A stretch of 64,000 bases of DNA from Solirubrobacteraceae bacterium (GCA_025934395.1 JAICYC010000006.1:1-64000), one strand, 5' to 3'. Positions 37,479 through 47,107 are shown, counted from the first letter of the stretch. Notes: generated from the letters alone by a model not told the origin. Translations and numbers: made by a program.

Positions 37479-37826
37479 CTACCGGGCCCGGGCGTCGTGG
37501 GCGGGCTGCGGAAGCGCCCATGTGGACTCGCCCGCGTGCAGCTTGCGCTCGACGTTCCAGCGTCCGTCCTGGAGCGCGATCACGGCGACCAGGCGATCGT
37601 CCTCGGTGCGTCGCAGCTCGCCGCTCGTCCCCGAGGTGGGCATCGCGCGGAGCTTCTCCTCTCCGGCCAGCGCGCCGCGCGCGATCTGCTCGACGCGCGC
37701 CTGGTCGAAGCGATCGGGATGCTGGTCTCGGAGCGTCGTCGCCACGGCGTTCAGCGCGCGGCTGATCTCGACATCCGTCAGCACCTCAGCGACCGATACC
37801 GCTCGGAGATGCGTGCCTGCTGGCAC
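37479..37826 (-). CDS. Small hypothetical protein at the end of the fdh operon (start uncertain, GTG 37784 also possible)
   Basis: VLTDVEISRALNAVATTLRDQHPDRFDQARVEQIARGALAGEEKLRAMPTSGTSGELRRTEDDRLVAVIALQDGRWNVERK. Confidence 0.55.
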   Translation of the reverse strand: MPAGTHLRAVSVAEVLTDVEISRALNAVATTLRDQHPDRFDQARVEQIARGALAGEEKLRAMPTSGTSGELRRTEDDRLVAVIALQDGRWNVERKLHAGESTWALPQPAHDARAR

Positions 37827-38715
37827 CGTGTCCGTCCCCCTCGGCGACCCGCCGGCGCTGCGGCTCGATCGTCGCGTGCGCGTCGGAGGCGGACTGGAAG
37901 CCCGCCTTGAAGACGCTGAAGCGCTCCGCCGCCGCGCCCGCCAGCAGCATCGCGCCGCCGAGGACGGCGGCGCTCCGCCGGCGCGAGCCCAACCCCGCGA
38001 GCACGATCCCGCCGATCGAGGTGAGGCCGCGGGCGAGCTGGGAGTAGGAGCCGGACGCTCCGTCGTGATAGGGCGCGGCGAGCTCGTCGAGGTGCTGCTC
38101 CATCAGCACCACGAGCCCGAGCTCCGCGGCCGCGCCGACGAGCGCGAGGCGCCGCGCGGGCGCGCCCTCCTGCACCGGGGCGAGGATCACGCCGGCGGCG
38201 CCCGCGCTCACCGCCGCGCCCGCCGCGAACAGCGCGGGGAGCTCCCTTCGCGCCTCGTGCCAGACCGGCACGGCGGTCTGGGCGAGCAGCGCGCCCGTGT
38301 AGGTCGACAGCGGCAGCCCGAGCGCCGCCGCGACAGGTCGCGCGATCTTCGCCAGGCGGGGAAAGCGCCCGGTGACGGCATGCGCTGCGGCGATGCCGGT
38401 GCTCGCGCCGCTCCCCGCGAGCACCCACGAGCCCACGCTCATCGGCGAGGTCACCTTGAACATCCGCAGCATGTTCAGGAACCGCGCCGGCCGCCCGAGG
38501 TCGGAGATCAGCAGGGCCGGGCTCACGGTCACCGCCGCGAGCGAGGTGATCCACGCGCGCCGGCCGAGGCCGTGGGCCCCGCGCAGCTCGGAGAGGTAGG
38601 CGAGCGTGGCCGACGCCCCGGAGAGGCCGCCGACGAACAGGTACCACGGGATCTCGGGGGTCCAGACCGGCTCCTTGATCACCGGCTGCCCGTAGTAGGA
38701 GGTGGAGGTGCTCAC
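37786..38715 (-). CDS. NrfD/PsrC-family membrane subunit
   Basis: VSTSTSYYGQPVIKEPVWTPEIPWYLFVGGLSGASATLAYLSEL...LLISDLGRPARFLNMLRMFKVTSPMSVGSW. Confidence 0.88.
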   Translation of the reverse strand: MSTSTSYYGQPVIKEPVWTPEIPWYLFVGGLSGASATLAYLSELRGAHGLGRRAWITSLAAVTVSPALLISDLGRPARFLNMLRMFKVTSPMSVGSWVLAGSGASTGIAAAHAVTGRFPRLAKIARPVAAALGLPLSTYTGALLAQTAVPVWHEARRELPALFAAGAAVSAGAAGVILAPVQEGAPARRLALVGAAAELGLVVLMEQHLDELAAPYHDGASGSYSQLARGLTSIGGIVLAGLGSRRRSAAVLGGAMLLAGAAAERFSVFKAGFQSASDAHATIEPQRRRVAEGDGHGASRHASPSGIGR

Positions 38716-39614
38716 CGGCGACCGCCGATCACCGCAGCCGCGATCGCGGCGCCCAGGCCCGCCATCGCCACGCCCACCGCGCCCCACGTGCTGCCGAGGT
38801 CGCGCGTGGTGTCCACCGGGTCAGGTGGCAGCCCGTAGACCTCCGGCTCGTCGAGCAGCAGGAAGAACGCGCCGGCGCCGCCGATGCCGTCCTGGTCGCC
38901 GTGGAGGTAGAGCTGCGCGTTCTCCGCTCCCGCGTCCGACAGCGCCGCCAGGCGCTCCTCCGCGCGGTCGCGAAGGTCACCGAGCTCCCCGAACTGGATC
39001 GACTTGGTGGGGCACGCCTGCGCGCAGGCCGGTTCCCTGTCGTCCTTGAGCCGGTCGTAGCAGAGGGTGCACTTCCACACGCGCCCATCCTCCTCGCGCT
39101 TGTCGAGCACGCCGAACGGGCACGCGGGCACGCAGTACCCGCAGCCGTTGCAGATGTCCTCCTGAACGACCACGGTGCCGAACTCGGTCCGGAACAACGC
39201 GCCAGTCGGGCAGACCTCCAGGCACGCGGCGTCCGTGCAGTGCTTGCAGACGTCGGACGCCATCAGCCAGCGCATCCCGTCGCCGTCCTGGTAGGTGCCG
39301 AGCCCCGTTGAGTCGATCAGCTGCTCCAGCGACGCGCTCTGCACGAGCGACTCCGCTTCCGCCACCCCCAGAGCCTTGTGCTGCTCGACGAACGCGACGT
39401 GACGCCACGTGTTCGCGCCGAGGTCGACCGTGTTGTCGTAGGACTTGCCGGTGAAGCCCTTGGGGGAGTCGGGCACGCGGTTCCACTCCTTGCACGCCAC
39501 CTCACACGCCTTGCAGCCGATGCACAGGCTCGTATCGGTGAAGAAGCCCATGCGCGGCTGCGCCTCGCCGTCGCGCTCGTAGGTCGCCGGCCATGCGTGC
39601 GTCTGCAGCTTCAC
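38712..39614 (-). CDS. fdhB: Formate dehydrogenase iron-sulfur (beta) subunit
   Basis: Four 4Fe-4S clusters: CIGCKACEVACKEWN, CKHCTDAACLEVCP, CNGCGYCVPACPFG, CTLCYDRLKDDREPACAQACP; C-terminal TM segment. Confidence 0.93.
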   Translation of the reverse strand: MKLQTHAWPATYERDGEAQPRMGFFTDTSLCIGCKACEVACKEWNRVPDSPKGFTGKSYDNTVDLGANTWRHVAFVEQHKALGVAEAESLVQSASLEQLIDSTGLGTYQDGDGMRWLMASDVCKHCTDAACLEVCPTGALFRTEFGTVVVQEDICNGCGYCVPACPFGVLDKREEDGRVWKCTLCYDRLKDDREPACAQACPTKSIQFGELGDLRDRAEERLAALSDAGAENAQLYLHGDQDGIGGAGAFFLLLDEPEVYGLPPDPVDTTRDLGSTWGAVGVAMAGLGAAIAAAVIGGRR

Positions 39615-42600
39615 CGCCTCACCCCCGCGCGGCGGCGGTAGTCATCCAGCAGAGCCTGCAGCCCGGGACCGCGCGGGCGCCGGCCGGGCTGGATGTCGCA
39701 GGTGGCCGCCTTGTACTCCGAGATGTGCACGTTGCGGTCCAGCACGATCGGGAGCAGCTCGTTGCCGGCGTCGCCCGTGACGAGTCCCTTGCGGCCCCAG
39801 TGGTAGGGGATCCCGACCTGGTGCATCACGCGCGGCGGATCGCCCACGCGCAGCGGTCGGATGCGGTCGGTGACGAGCACGCGCGCCTCGATCACGGCCC
39901 GCGTGGTCGCGATCGTCGCCCAGCCGCCGTGCTCGAGCCCGCGCTCGGCGGCCAGCTCCGAGCCGACCTCGCAGAACATCTCGGGCTGCAACTCGGCGAG
40001 GAACGGGACGCTGCGTGACATCCCTCCCGCGGTGTGGTGCTCGGTCAGCCTGTAGGTCGCGAGCACGAACGGGAACACCCCGGCCCCCTCCTCCCCGGCG
40101 GAGGGGTTATAGTCGTTGCCCTCGCGCTCGTAGGTCTGGCGGGTGGGGTTCGAGCGCTCCCCGTAGAAGAGGTTCGGGAACGGCGACTCGTGCGGCTCGT
40201 AGTGGCTCGGGAGCGGCCCGTCTGCGAGACCCTGCGGCGCGTAGAGCCAGCCGAGGCCGTCGGGGTGCAGGATGAACGGCGAGGTCCCCTTGATCGCATC
40301 CATCCCCTTCACGCCTTCGGGCGGCTCGTAGCCGGGCGCCTTTTCGGGCTCGAAGTCCGGTTCGTCGCCGAGGCTCGTCCATTCTTCTTCCTGCTCGTCC
40401 CACCACACGTAGCGCTTGCGCTCCGACCACGGGCGTCCCTCGGGGTCGGCCGACGCGCGGTTGTAGAGGATGTGGCGGTTCCCGGGCCACGCCCACCCCC
40501 ATTCCGGCGCGATCCAGCTCTGCTCGCCGCCCGGCTTCTTGCGGGCGCTCTGGTTGATGCCTTCCGCGTAGATGCCCGCGTGGATCCAGGACCCGCAGGT
40601 CGTCGACCCGTCGTCCTTGAGCTCCTGGTACTTCGACACGAACGACCCGTCCGCGTGGCGCCCGCTGATCTCCTGCATGATCGCCTCCGCGTCGGGCTCG
40701 TCCTGGGGGCCCTGCGTGGGGTAGTCCCAGGTGAGGTCGAGCAGCGGACGGTCTTTCGGGTCCTGCGAGGAGGAGAGCTTCGCGCGGACGCGCTGCCCGA
40801 GCTTGTGGGTGAACCACAGGTCCGAGCGGCAGTCCTCGGGCGGCTCCACCGCCTTGAAGTGCCATTGCAGGAGCCGCTGCGTGTTCGTGAACGTGCCGTC
40901 CTTCTCGGTGTGCGCGGCCGCGGGCAGGAAGAACACCTCCGTGCCGATCTCCTCGGGGCGAGTCTGCCCGGATTCGATCTCGGGCGAGTCGTACCAGAAG
41001 GCCGCCGTCTCGATCTCGTTCGTGTCGCGGACGACGAGCCAGTCGAGGTTGGCCAGAGCCTTGCGCTGCAGGCCCGAGTTGGCCGAGCCGACGACGGGGT
41101 TCTGGCCGATCACGATGAAGCCCTTCGTCTCGCCGTCGATCATCCGCAGCATCATCGGGTAGTGGGAGTGGTCGCCGTCGATGCGCGGCAGGTAGTCGAA
41201 CCCCATGTCCGTCTCGGGGTTGGCGGCCTCTCCCCACCACGCCTTCAACAGGCTCGTGGCGTAGCTCTTCAGCGAGCCCCAGGCGCCCGTGTCGGGCCCG
41301 TTGAGCTCCACGAACTCGTCGAAGCTGTCGCCCGAGTCCGGGTGCGGCATCGGGATGTAGCCGGGGAGGATGTCGTACAGCGTGGGGATGTCGGTGGAGC
41401 CCTGGATGTTCGCGTGGCCGCGCAACGCCATGATCCCTCCGCCCGGACGGCCGATGTTCCCGAGCAGCAGCTGGATGATCGAAGCGGCCCGGATGTTCTG
41501 CACGCCGTGCGTGTGCTGCGTCCAGCCGACCGCGTAGCAGACCGCGCTCGTGCGCTCGCGCCCGGAGTTGCGGCACAGCGTCTCGGCGACCTGGATCAGC
41601 TTCTCCCGGGGAACGCCGCACACCTGCTCGACGACCTCCGGCGTGTAGGGCGCGAAGTGCCGCTTGAGGATCTGGAACACGCAGTTGGGGTGCTCGAGGT
41701 CCCAGTCCTCCTCGGGCGGCTCGCCGTGCTCGAGCTTCATCCCGTGCGCGCCGTGCGCGATGTCGCCCGACACATCCCCCGTCTGCTTGCTCTTGCCGGC
41801 GGCCAGCTCGCCCGACGTGCCCGCGTAGCCCCAGCTGGACACCTCGTAGACCCCCTCCTCGCGGTCCCACCCGGAGAACACGCCGTCGAGCTCGGCGACG
41901 TCCTGGAACTCGGGCTTGATGATCACCCGCGCGTTGGTGTAGTGGCGCACGTAGTCGGTGAAGTGCCTGCCGTTCTCGAGGATGTAGTTGATCACGCCGC
42001 CGAGGAACGCGATGTCGGTGCCGCCGCGGAGGGGGACGTGGACGTCGGCCGCGGCGCTCGTGCGCGTGTAGCGCGGGTCGACGTGGATCACCGTCGCCCC
42101 GCGCTCCTTGGCCTCGACCACCCACTGGAACCCCACCGGGTGCTGCTCGGCCATGTTCGATCCCATGATCAGGATCGCGTCAGAGTTCTGGAGGTCCTGC
42201 TGGAACGTGGTGGCGCCGCCGCGCCCGAACGAGGTCCCCAGACCGGGGACCGTGGAGGAGTGTCATATGCGCGCCTGGTTCTCGATCGACACCGCCCCCG
42301 CGGCGGAGAAGAACTTCTTCATCAGGTAGTTCTCCTCGCTGTCGAGCGTGGCACCCCCGAGCACAGCCATCCCGAGCGTGCGCCGCAGCGGCCGCCCGTC
42401 GGCGTCGTTCTGTTCCCAGGTCTTCGCGCGCGTGTCGATCAGGCGGTCGGCGATCATGTCCATCGCCTGGTCGAGCTCGAGATCCTCCCACCCGGTCGCG
42501 TACGGCCGCCGGTATTTCACCCGGTACTCGCGGATCGGGCTGTTGACGTAGGCCTCCGAGGCGGCCCCCTTCGGGCACAGGCGCCCGCGCGAGATCGGGC

Positions 42601-42826
42601 TGTCGGGGTCGCCCTCGATCTGCACGACCTTCTCGTCCTTGACGTACACGCGCTGGCCGCAGCCCACCGCGCAGTACGGGCAGACCGACTGCACGACCCG
42701 GTCCGCGGTGTCCGTGCGCGGCCGCAACGTCTCCGAGCGGTGCGAGCGGGCGGCCCTGCCGAGCCCGAGCGGATCGCCCTGCAGCTGACGCAGGACGGGA
42801 GGCAGGAGGCGCCGCCGCTCGCTCAT
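39611..42826 (-). CDS. fdhA: Selenocysteine-containing formate dehydrogenase alpha subunit (UGA 42263-42265 read as Sec)
   Basis: Two collinear ORFs (42263..42826 and 39611..42166) joined in frame by ...SIENQARI-U-HSSTVPGLGTSFGRGGATTFQQDLQNSDAILIMGSNMAEQ..., the FdhA Sec motif; N-terminal 4Fe-4S VCPYCAVGCGQ. Confidence 0.95.
42233..42251 (-). promoter_or_regulatory. Bacterial SECIS hairpin downstream of the fdhA UGA
   Basis: GGTCCCC-GGTCT-GGGGACC: 7 bp perfect stem, loop contains GGUCU; begins 12 nt after the UGA. Confidence 0.9.
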
Positions 42827-42835
42827 AGCACGGGG

Positions 42836-42861
42836 CTACCCGGGGGCCGCCTGCGGAAAAC
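42836..42861 (-). promoter_or_regulatory. SigB/SigF-like promoter GTTT-N16-GGGTAG upstream of fdhA
   Basis: Minus strand GTTT TCCGCAGGCGGCCCCC GGGTAG; -10 includes the TAG stop of the upstream PepSY-like gene; fdhA ATG starts 9 nt after the -10. Confidence 0.6.
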
Positions 42862-43300
42862 GGCCCATCGCCTTCACCGAGGCGACCGAGTAGTCGCTGT
42901 TCACCTCGACCACGACCTGTTCGCCGGTCGACTTGGCGATGTGCGCCTCGTAGCGGGTGTCGTCATCGACGTTCGTCTCCACCCGCTGCACCGTGCCGGG
43001 CACCTTCGCGAGGGCCGCCGCGCGGACCTTGGCGGCGGTTTCGCCCGTCAGCAGCGTCTCGGTCCTGCCGCCCACCGTGTGCCCGCCCTTGGACGGATCG
43101 AACGACGGCGCGCCGCGGCCTTCGCCCTGGGGAGCTGCGCGGCCCGGCGCGCCGGGCGGCGCGACGCCCGGCGGCGCAGCGCCGGTCGTCGAGCTCGATG
43201 TACCGGAGCCGGAGCTCGCCGCGTTCGCGATCGCCCCGCCCCCGATCGCCGCGGCGCATACCGCTGCGATCGTGACGAGGGCACCTTTGATGCGTTGCAT
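42836..43300 (-). CDS. Secreted PepSY-like protein with Pro/Gly/Ala-rich linker
   Basis: MQRIKGALVTIAAVCAAAIGGGAIANAASSG signal; TETLLTGETAAKVRAAALAKVPGTVQRVETNVDDDTRYEAHIAKSTGEQVVVEVNSDYSV. Confidence 0.75.
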   Translation of the reverse strand: MQRIKGALVTIAAVCAAAIGGGAIANAASSGSGTSSSTTGAAPPGVAPPGAPGRAAPQGEGRGAPSFDPSKGGHTVGGRTETLLTGETAAKVRAAALAKVPGTVQRVETNVDDDTRYEAHIAKSTGEQVVVEVNSDYSVASVKAMGRFPQAAPG

Positions 43301-43359
43301 GTCTCACTTCCTTCGATCGGGTTGACGCAGGGAGCGTGTCGCGCGTGCATGCGAGCGTC

Positions 43360-43386
43360 CCGAGAGCACGCTGAGAGACGCCTGAG
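43360..43386 (-). repeat. 11-bp-phased direct repeats CTCAG-N6-CTCAG-N6-CTCGG (OmpR-type operator candidate)
   Basis: On + strand CCGAG 43360, CTGAG 43371, CTGAG 43382; upstream of the PepSY-like gene. Confidence 0.5.
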
Positions 43387-43432
43387 CATGCACACCGGGC
43401 GTGTCCACAGACTGGTCATCCGGGCCGCCCGC

Positions 43433-43458
43433 GTTTAGCGGGCGACCGCCACGGGTAC
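43433..43458 (+). promoter_or_regulatory. SigB/SigF-like promoter GTTT-N16-GGGTAC upstream of the CocE/NonD hydrolase
   Basis: GTTT AGCGGGCGACCGCCAC GGGTAC. Confidence 0.55.
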
Positions 43459-43518
43459 GTCGTGCCGGTACCCAGCCGCAACACCTGACGCCACGCGTCT
43501 CAAAACAAGGGGGAAGTG

Positions 43519-45345
43519 ATGCACCGGGGGCTTGGCCTTCTCGTCCGCTGGGCCGTTTCGATCGGTCTGCTCGCCTGCGCCTCTGTCAGCGTGCTCGCCT
43601 TCGACGCGTCCCAGGCACAGGCCGCCGTGAGCATGTGCAACGTCGCGATCCCGATGAGCGACGGCGTCACGCTGCGCGCGAACGTGTACCTGCCGTCGGG
43701 CACCGGAAGGTTCCCGACGATCCTCACCGTGACGGGCTACAACAAGGACGCCGCCAGCGTCCCCGGCCAGGGCTGCGAAGGCTCGGGGGGCCTCGCGGGC
43801 GATGAACCCGGCCTCACCGAAAAAGGCTTCGCCGTGATGGTCGTCGACGACCGCGGCACGGGCGCGAGCGGGGGCAAGTGGGAAGCGTGGGGCGAACGCA
43901 CCCAGCAGGACTACAAGGAACTGCTCAGCTGGATCCAGGGCCAGGCGTGGTCGAACACGAACGTGGCCACCACCGGCGAGTCCTACATGGGCATCACCTC
44001 GCTGCTGCTCGCCGAGGCCGACGCCTCGCGCGTCGCCGAAGGCCGCAAACGCGCCGTGCGCACGGTGTGGGCCGACATCCCCATGGCCGACGCCTACCGG
44101 GACGTGACCTTCCAGGGCGGCGCCACGGACTCGGGCTTCATCCCCCTGTGGCTCGGCCTCGTCGACTCGCTGTCGAGCCTGCCGCCGTCGGACCTCAGCT
44201 CGAACCCGGAAGAAGCCGCGAAGGTGTACCTCGAACACATGCTCGGCAACGCCGAATTCTCGGTGACGCACCTGCTCGGCGCGGCCCTCGGCGAAGAATC
44301 CGCGTACGACGGCCCGTTCTACCGGCTGCGCTCACCCGTCACCCGCGCCGCCGAGATCAAAGTGCCGGTCGTGATCCAGGGGGGCTGGTACGACCTGTTC
44401 CAGCGCGGCGAGCCGTTGCTGTGGGAATCGCTCAAGCACTCGCCGGACCACCTCCTGATCATGTCGCCGCACTACCACATCACCAGCGGCCCCGAACTCG
44501 AGAACCCGAACATGAAGGTCGACTGGTTCAGCCACTGGCTGCAGAAAGCGGAAAACGGCGTGCAGCTCTCGCCGAAGGTGAGCCTGTACCCGATCAACGG
44601 CGAACGCTGGGAGCACTTCACCCGCTGGCCGGTGCCGGGCACCACCTACAAGCGCGCGTACCTGAGCGGCGCCGCCTCGGGCTCGAGCGCGATCTCGCTG
44701 CACGACGGGTCGCTCGGAACGGCCGCCCCCGCGAGCGAAGAAGGCGACACCGAGCCGCTGCTGCCCGCGTCGAGCCCGTGCTCGCGCCTGACCGCGCAGT
44801 GGACGGCAGGGGCGGCGTCGAACCCGTTCTGCGACACCACCAACAACACGTTCGAGGCGACCTCGCTGACGTACACCGGCGCGCCGGTGGCGGCCGACAC
44901 GAAGATCACCGGCCTCATCACGGCCAACCTGTGGGCCACGCTGAGCACGACCGACGCCACGCTGATCCCCGTGCTGAGCGAAGTCGAACCGTCGGGCAAA
45001 TCGAACCAGATCACCGCCGGCTACCTGCTCGCGAGCCAGCGAGCGGTCGACCCGTCGCGCTCGACGTTCGCCGCGAAAGGCCTGATGATCAGGCCCTTCC
45101 ACCCTTACACCAAGGAAAGCCAGCAGGGCGTCACGCCGGGCCAGCCCACCGAATACGCGATCGAGATCTACCCGACCTCGGACATCGTCAAGGCGGGCAA
45201 CCGGCTGCGCCTGACGATCGCAACGGCCGACACGCCGTCGACGCTCACCCCGCTGCCGAGCCTCGGGCAGGAGGTCGGTGGCACGCTGACCGTGCTGCAC
45301 GACGCCGCGCACCCGTCCAACGTGCTGCTCCCGTACGCGCCCTGA
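43519..45345 (+). CDS. Secreted CocE/NonD-family hydrolase (X-Pro dipeptidyl peptidase-like)
   Basis: Signal peptide; IPMSDGVTLRANVYLPSGTGRFPTILTVTGYNKD...VMVVDDRGTGASGGKWEAWGERTQQDYKELLSWI...GESYMGITSLLLAEA. Confidence 0.88.
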   Translation: MHRGLGLLVRWAVSIGLLACASVSVLAFDASQAQAAVSMCNVAIPMSDGVTLRANVYLPSGTGRFPTILTVTGYNKDAASVPGQGCEGSGGLAGDEPGLTEKGFAVMVVDDRGTGASGGKWEAWGERTQQDYKELLSWIQGQAWSNTNVATTGESYMGITSLLLAEADASRVAEGRKRAVRTVWADIPMADAYRDVTFQGGATDSGFIPLWLGLVDSLSSLPPSDLSSNPEEAAKVYLEHMLGNAEFSVTHLLGAALGEESAYDGPFYRLRSPVTRAAEIKVPVVIQGGWYDLFQRGEPLLWESLKHSPDHLLIMSPHYHITSGPELENPNMKVDWFSHWLQKAENGVQLSPKVSLYPINGERWEHFTRWPVPGTTYKRAYLSGAASGSSAISLHDGSLGTAAPASEEGDTEPLLPASSPCSRLTAQWTAGAASNPFCDTTNNTFEATSLTYTGAPVAADTKITGLITANLWATLSTTDATLIPVLSEVEPSGKSNQITAGYLLASQRAVDPSRSTFAAKGLMIRPFHPYTKESQQGVTPGQPTEYAIEIYPTSDIVKAGNRLRLTIATADTPSTLTPLPSLGQEVGGTLTVLHDAAHPSNVLLPYAP

Positions 45346-45497
45346 TCGGGCGCTGACGGCCGGGCGAGGAGGCGGGATCGCCCGGTCGCGCGGAGGCACG
45401 CGGCCGGCGGCGCGCAGCGCCACCGGGCCTGCTCCCCGCGCGGCGCGGCCCGGCGTCCATGGGATAGCTTGGGGGAGATGGCGGCAGCGGCGCATCC

Positions 45498-46658
45498 ATG
45501 AGGGCGGTCGGCTGCACGGGCGGCGAGCTGGCGGTGCTCGACGTGCCGGCCCCGCGCCCCGGGAAGGGACAGGTCCTGCTCGAGGTCCTGCGGTGCGGCA
45601 TCTGCGGCTCGGACCTGCATGCGCGCCACCATTGCGACGAGCTCGCGGGCGTGATGGATGAGGTCGGCTACCACGGCTTCATGCGCTCCGAGGAGCAGGT
45701 CGTGTTCGGGCACGAGTTCTGCGGCGCCGTCGGCGAATACGGACCCGGCTGCCGCGGGCGGGTGCCCACCGGCGCGCCGGTGGTCGCGCTCCCGTTGCTG
45801 CGCGCCGGCGGCGAGGTGCACGCGATCGGCCTGTCCGCCTCCGCGCCCGGCGCCTATGCCGAGCAGATGCTCGTCCAGGAGTCGCTGATGATGCCGGTGC
45901 CCAACGGGCTCTCCCCGGAGATGGGCGCGCTCACCGAGCCGATGGCGGTCGGCCTGCACGCGGTCGCGCGCGGCGAGGTCAAGAAGCGGGACGTCGCGAT
46001 CGTGATCGGGTGCGGACCGATCGGCCTGGCGGTGATCTGCATGCTCAAGGCGCGGGGCGTGCGAACCGTGGTGGCGAGCGACTTCGCGCCCGGCCGCCGC
46101 GCGCTCGCGAGCGCATGCGGCGCCGACGTCGTCGTCGACCCGGCCTCGGAGTCGCCCTACCGGGCTGCGGGCGAGGGCGACCACATCCGGACCGCGCCCG
46201 AGCTGCTCGAGCTGGCCGTGGGCACGGTCGAGAAGGTCCGCCGCCTGCCCGTGCCCTGGCACCACGTGTGGCGCGCGATCGACGCGCTCGGGATCCGGCC
46301 GAAGGCGCCCGTCGTGTTCGAGTGCGTCGGCGTGCCGGGCGTGATCGACGAGATCGTGACCCACGCTCCGCTGCTCTCGCGGGTGGTCGTCGTGGGCGTG
46401 TGCATGGGCGCCGACCGCATCCGCCCGTCGATGGCCATCAACAAGGAGATCGACCTGCGCTTCGTGCTCGGCTACGGCCCGCTCGAGTTCCGCGACACGC
46501 TGCACATGCTCGCGGAGGGCAAGGTCGACGCCGCTCCGCTGCTGACCGGCACGGTCGGGCTCGACGGCGTGGAGGGCGCGTTCGGCGCGCTCGGCGATCC
46601 GGACGCGCACGCGAAGATCCTGATCGACCCCGCGAGCACGGCCCGCGTGACGCGCTAG
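45498..46658 (+). CDS. Zinc-dependent alcohol dehydrogenase family protein
   Basis: CGICGSDLHARHHCDE...VFGHEFCGAVGEYGPGC...VIGCGPIGLAVICMLKARGVRTVVASD. Confidence 0.88.
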   Translation: MRAVGCTGGELAVLDVPAPRPGKGQVLLEVLRCGICGSDLHARHHCDELAGVMDEVGYHGFMRSEEQVVFGHEFCGAVGEYGPGCRGRVPTGAPVVALPLLRAGGEVHAIGLSASAPGAYAEQMLVQESLMMPVPNGLSPEMGALTEPMAVGLHAVARGEVKKRDVAIVIGCGPIGLAVICMLKARGVRTVVASDFAPGRRALASACGADVVVDPASESPYRAAGEGDHIRTAPELLELAVGTVEKVRRLPVPWHHVWRAIDALGIRPKAPVVFECVGVPGVIDEIVTHAPLLSRVVVVGVCMGADRIRPSMAINKEIDLRFVLGYGPLEFRDTLHMLAEGKVDAAPLLTGTVGLDGVEGAFGALGDPDAHAKILIDPASTARVTR

Positions 46659-46692
46659 AACCAAGGGGACCCACTTTCCCCGGAGGTAGACC

Positions 46693-47094
46693 GTGAGCGA
46701 GAAGCCGATCTTGCAGCCCGGCCCGAAACACCCGATCACGCTCGAGCGCAACCCCGACCGCGTCGTCGTCACGGTCGCGGGCGTGATCGTCGCGGACACC
46801 CGTGAGTCCCTCACGCTGCGCGAGGCGGACTACCGGGCCGTCGAGTACATACCGCTGGAGGACGTCGACGAGACGCTGCTCGAGCGCACCGACCACACGA
46901 GCTACTGCCCGTTCAAGGGCGACGCGAGCTACTACAGCATCCCCTTGGGCGGCGACGACTCGGTCAACGCCGTGTGGGAGTACCGCCGTCCCTACGATGC
47001 GGTCGCGGCGATCAAGGGCCGCGTGGCGTTCTACCCCGACCGCGTGGAGCGCATCGAGCAGGTCCCGGCGGCGCACGCCGCCGACCGCGAGTGA
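46693..47094 (+). CDS. DUF427 domain protein
   Basis: HPITLERNPDRVVVTVAGVIVADTRESLTLREADYRAVEYIPLEDVDETLLERTDHTSYCPFKGDASYYSI. Confidence 0.9.
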   Translation: MSEKPILQPGPKHPITLERNPDRVVVTVAGVIVADTRESLTLREADYRAVEYIPLEDVDETLLERTDHTSYCPFKGDASYYSIPLGGDDSVNAVWEYRRPYDAVAAIKGRVAFYPDRVERIEQVPAAHAADRE

Positions 47095-47107
47095 GCCGCG
47101 CGGCGGG

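Noticed and set aside
37461-37490. Two CCTACCGG direct repeats between selA and the convergent hypothetical gene
   Set aside because: Resembles the promoter -10 only partly (CCGGTAGG), no -35 and no downstream gene in the right orientation; perhaps part of a terminator but no clear hairpin plus T-tract
42166-42263. fdhA as a frameshifted or nonsense-mutated pseudogene
   Set aside because: Single UGA at the exact Sec position, same frame on both sides, SECIS present and full Sec machinery nearby
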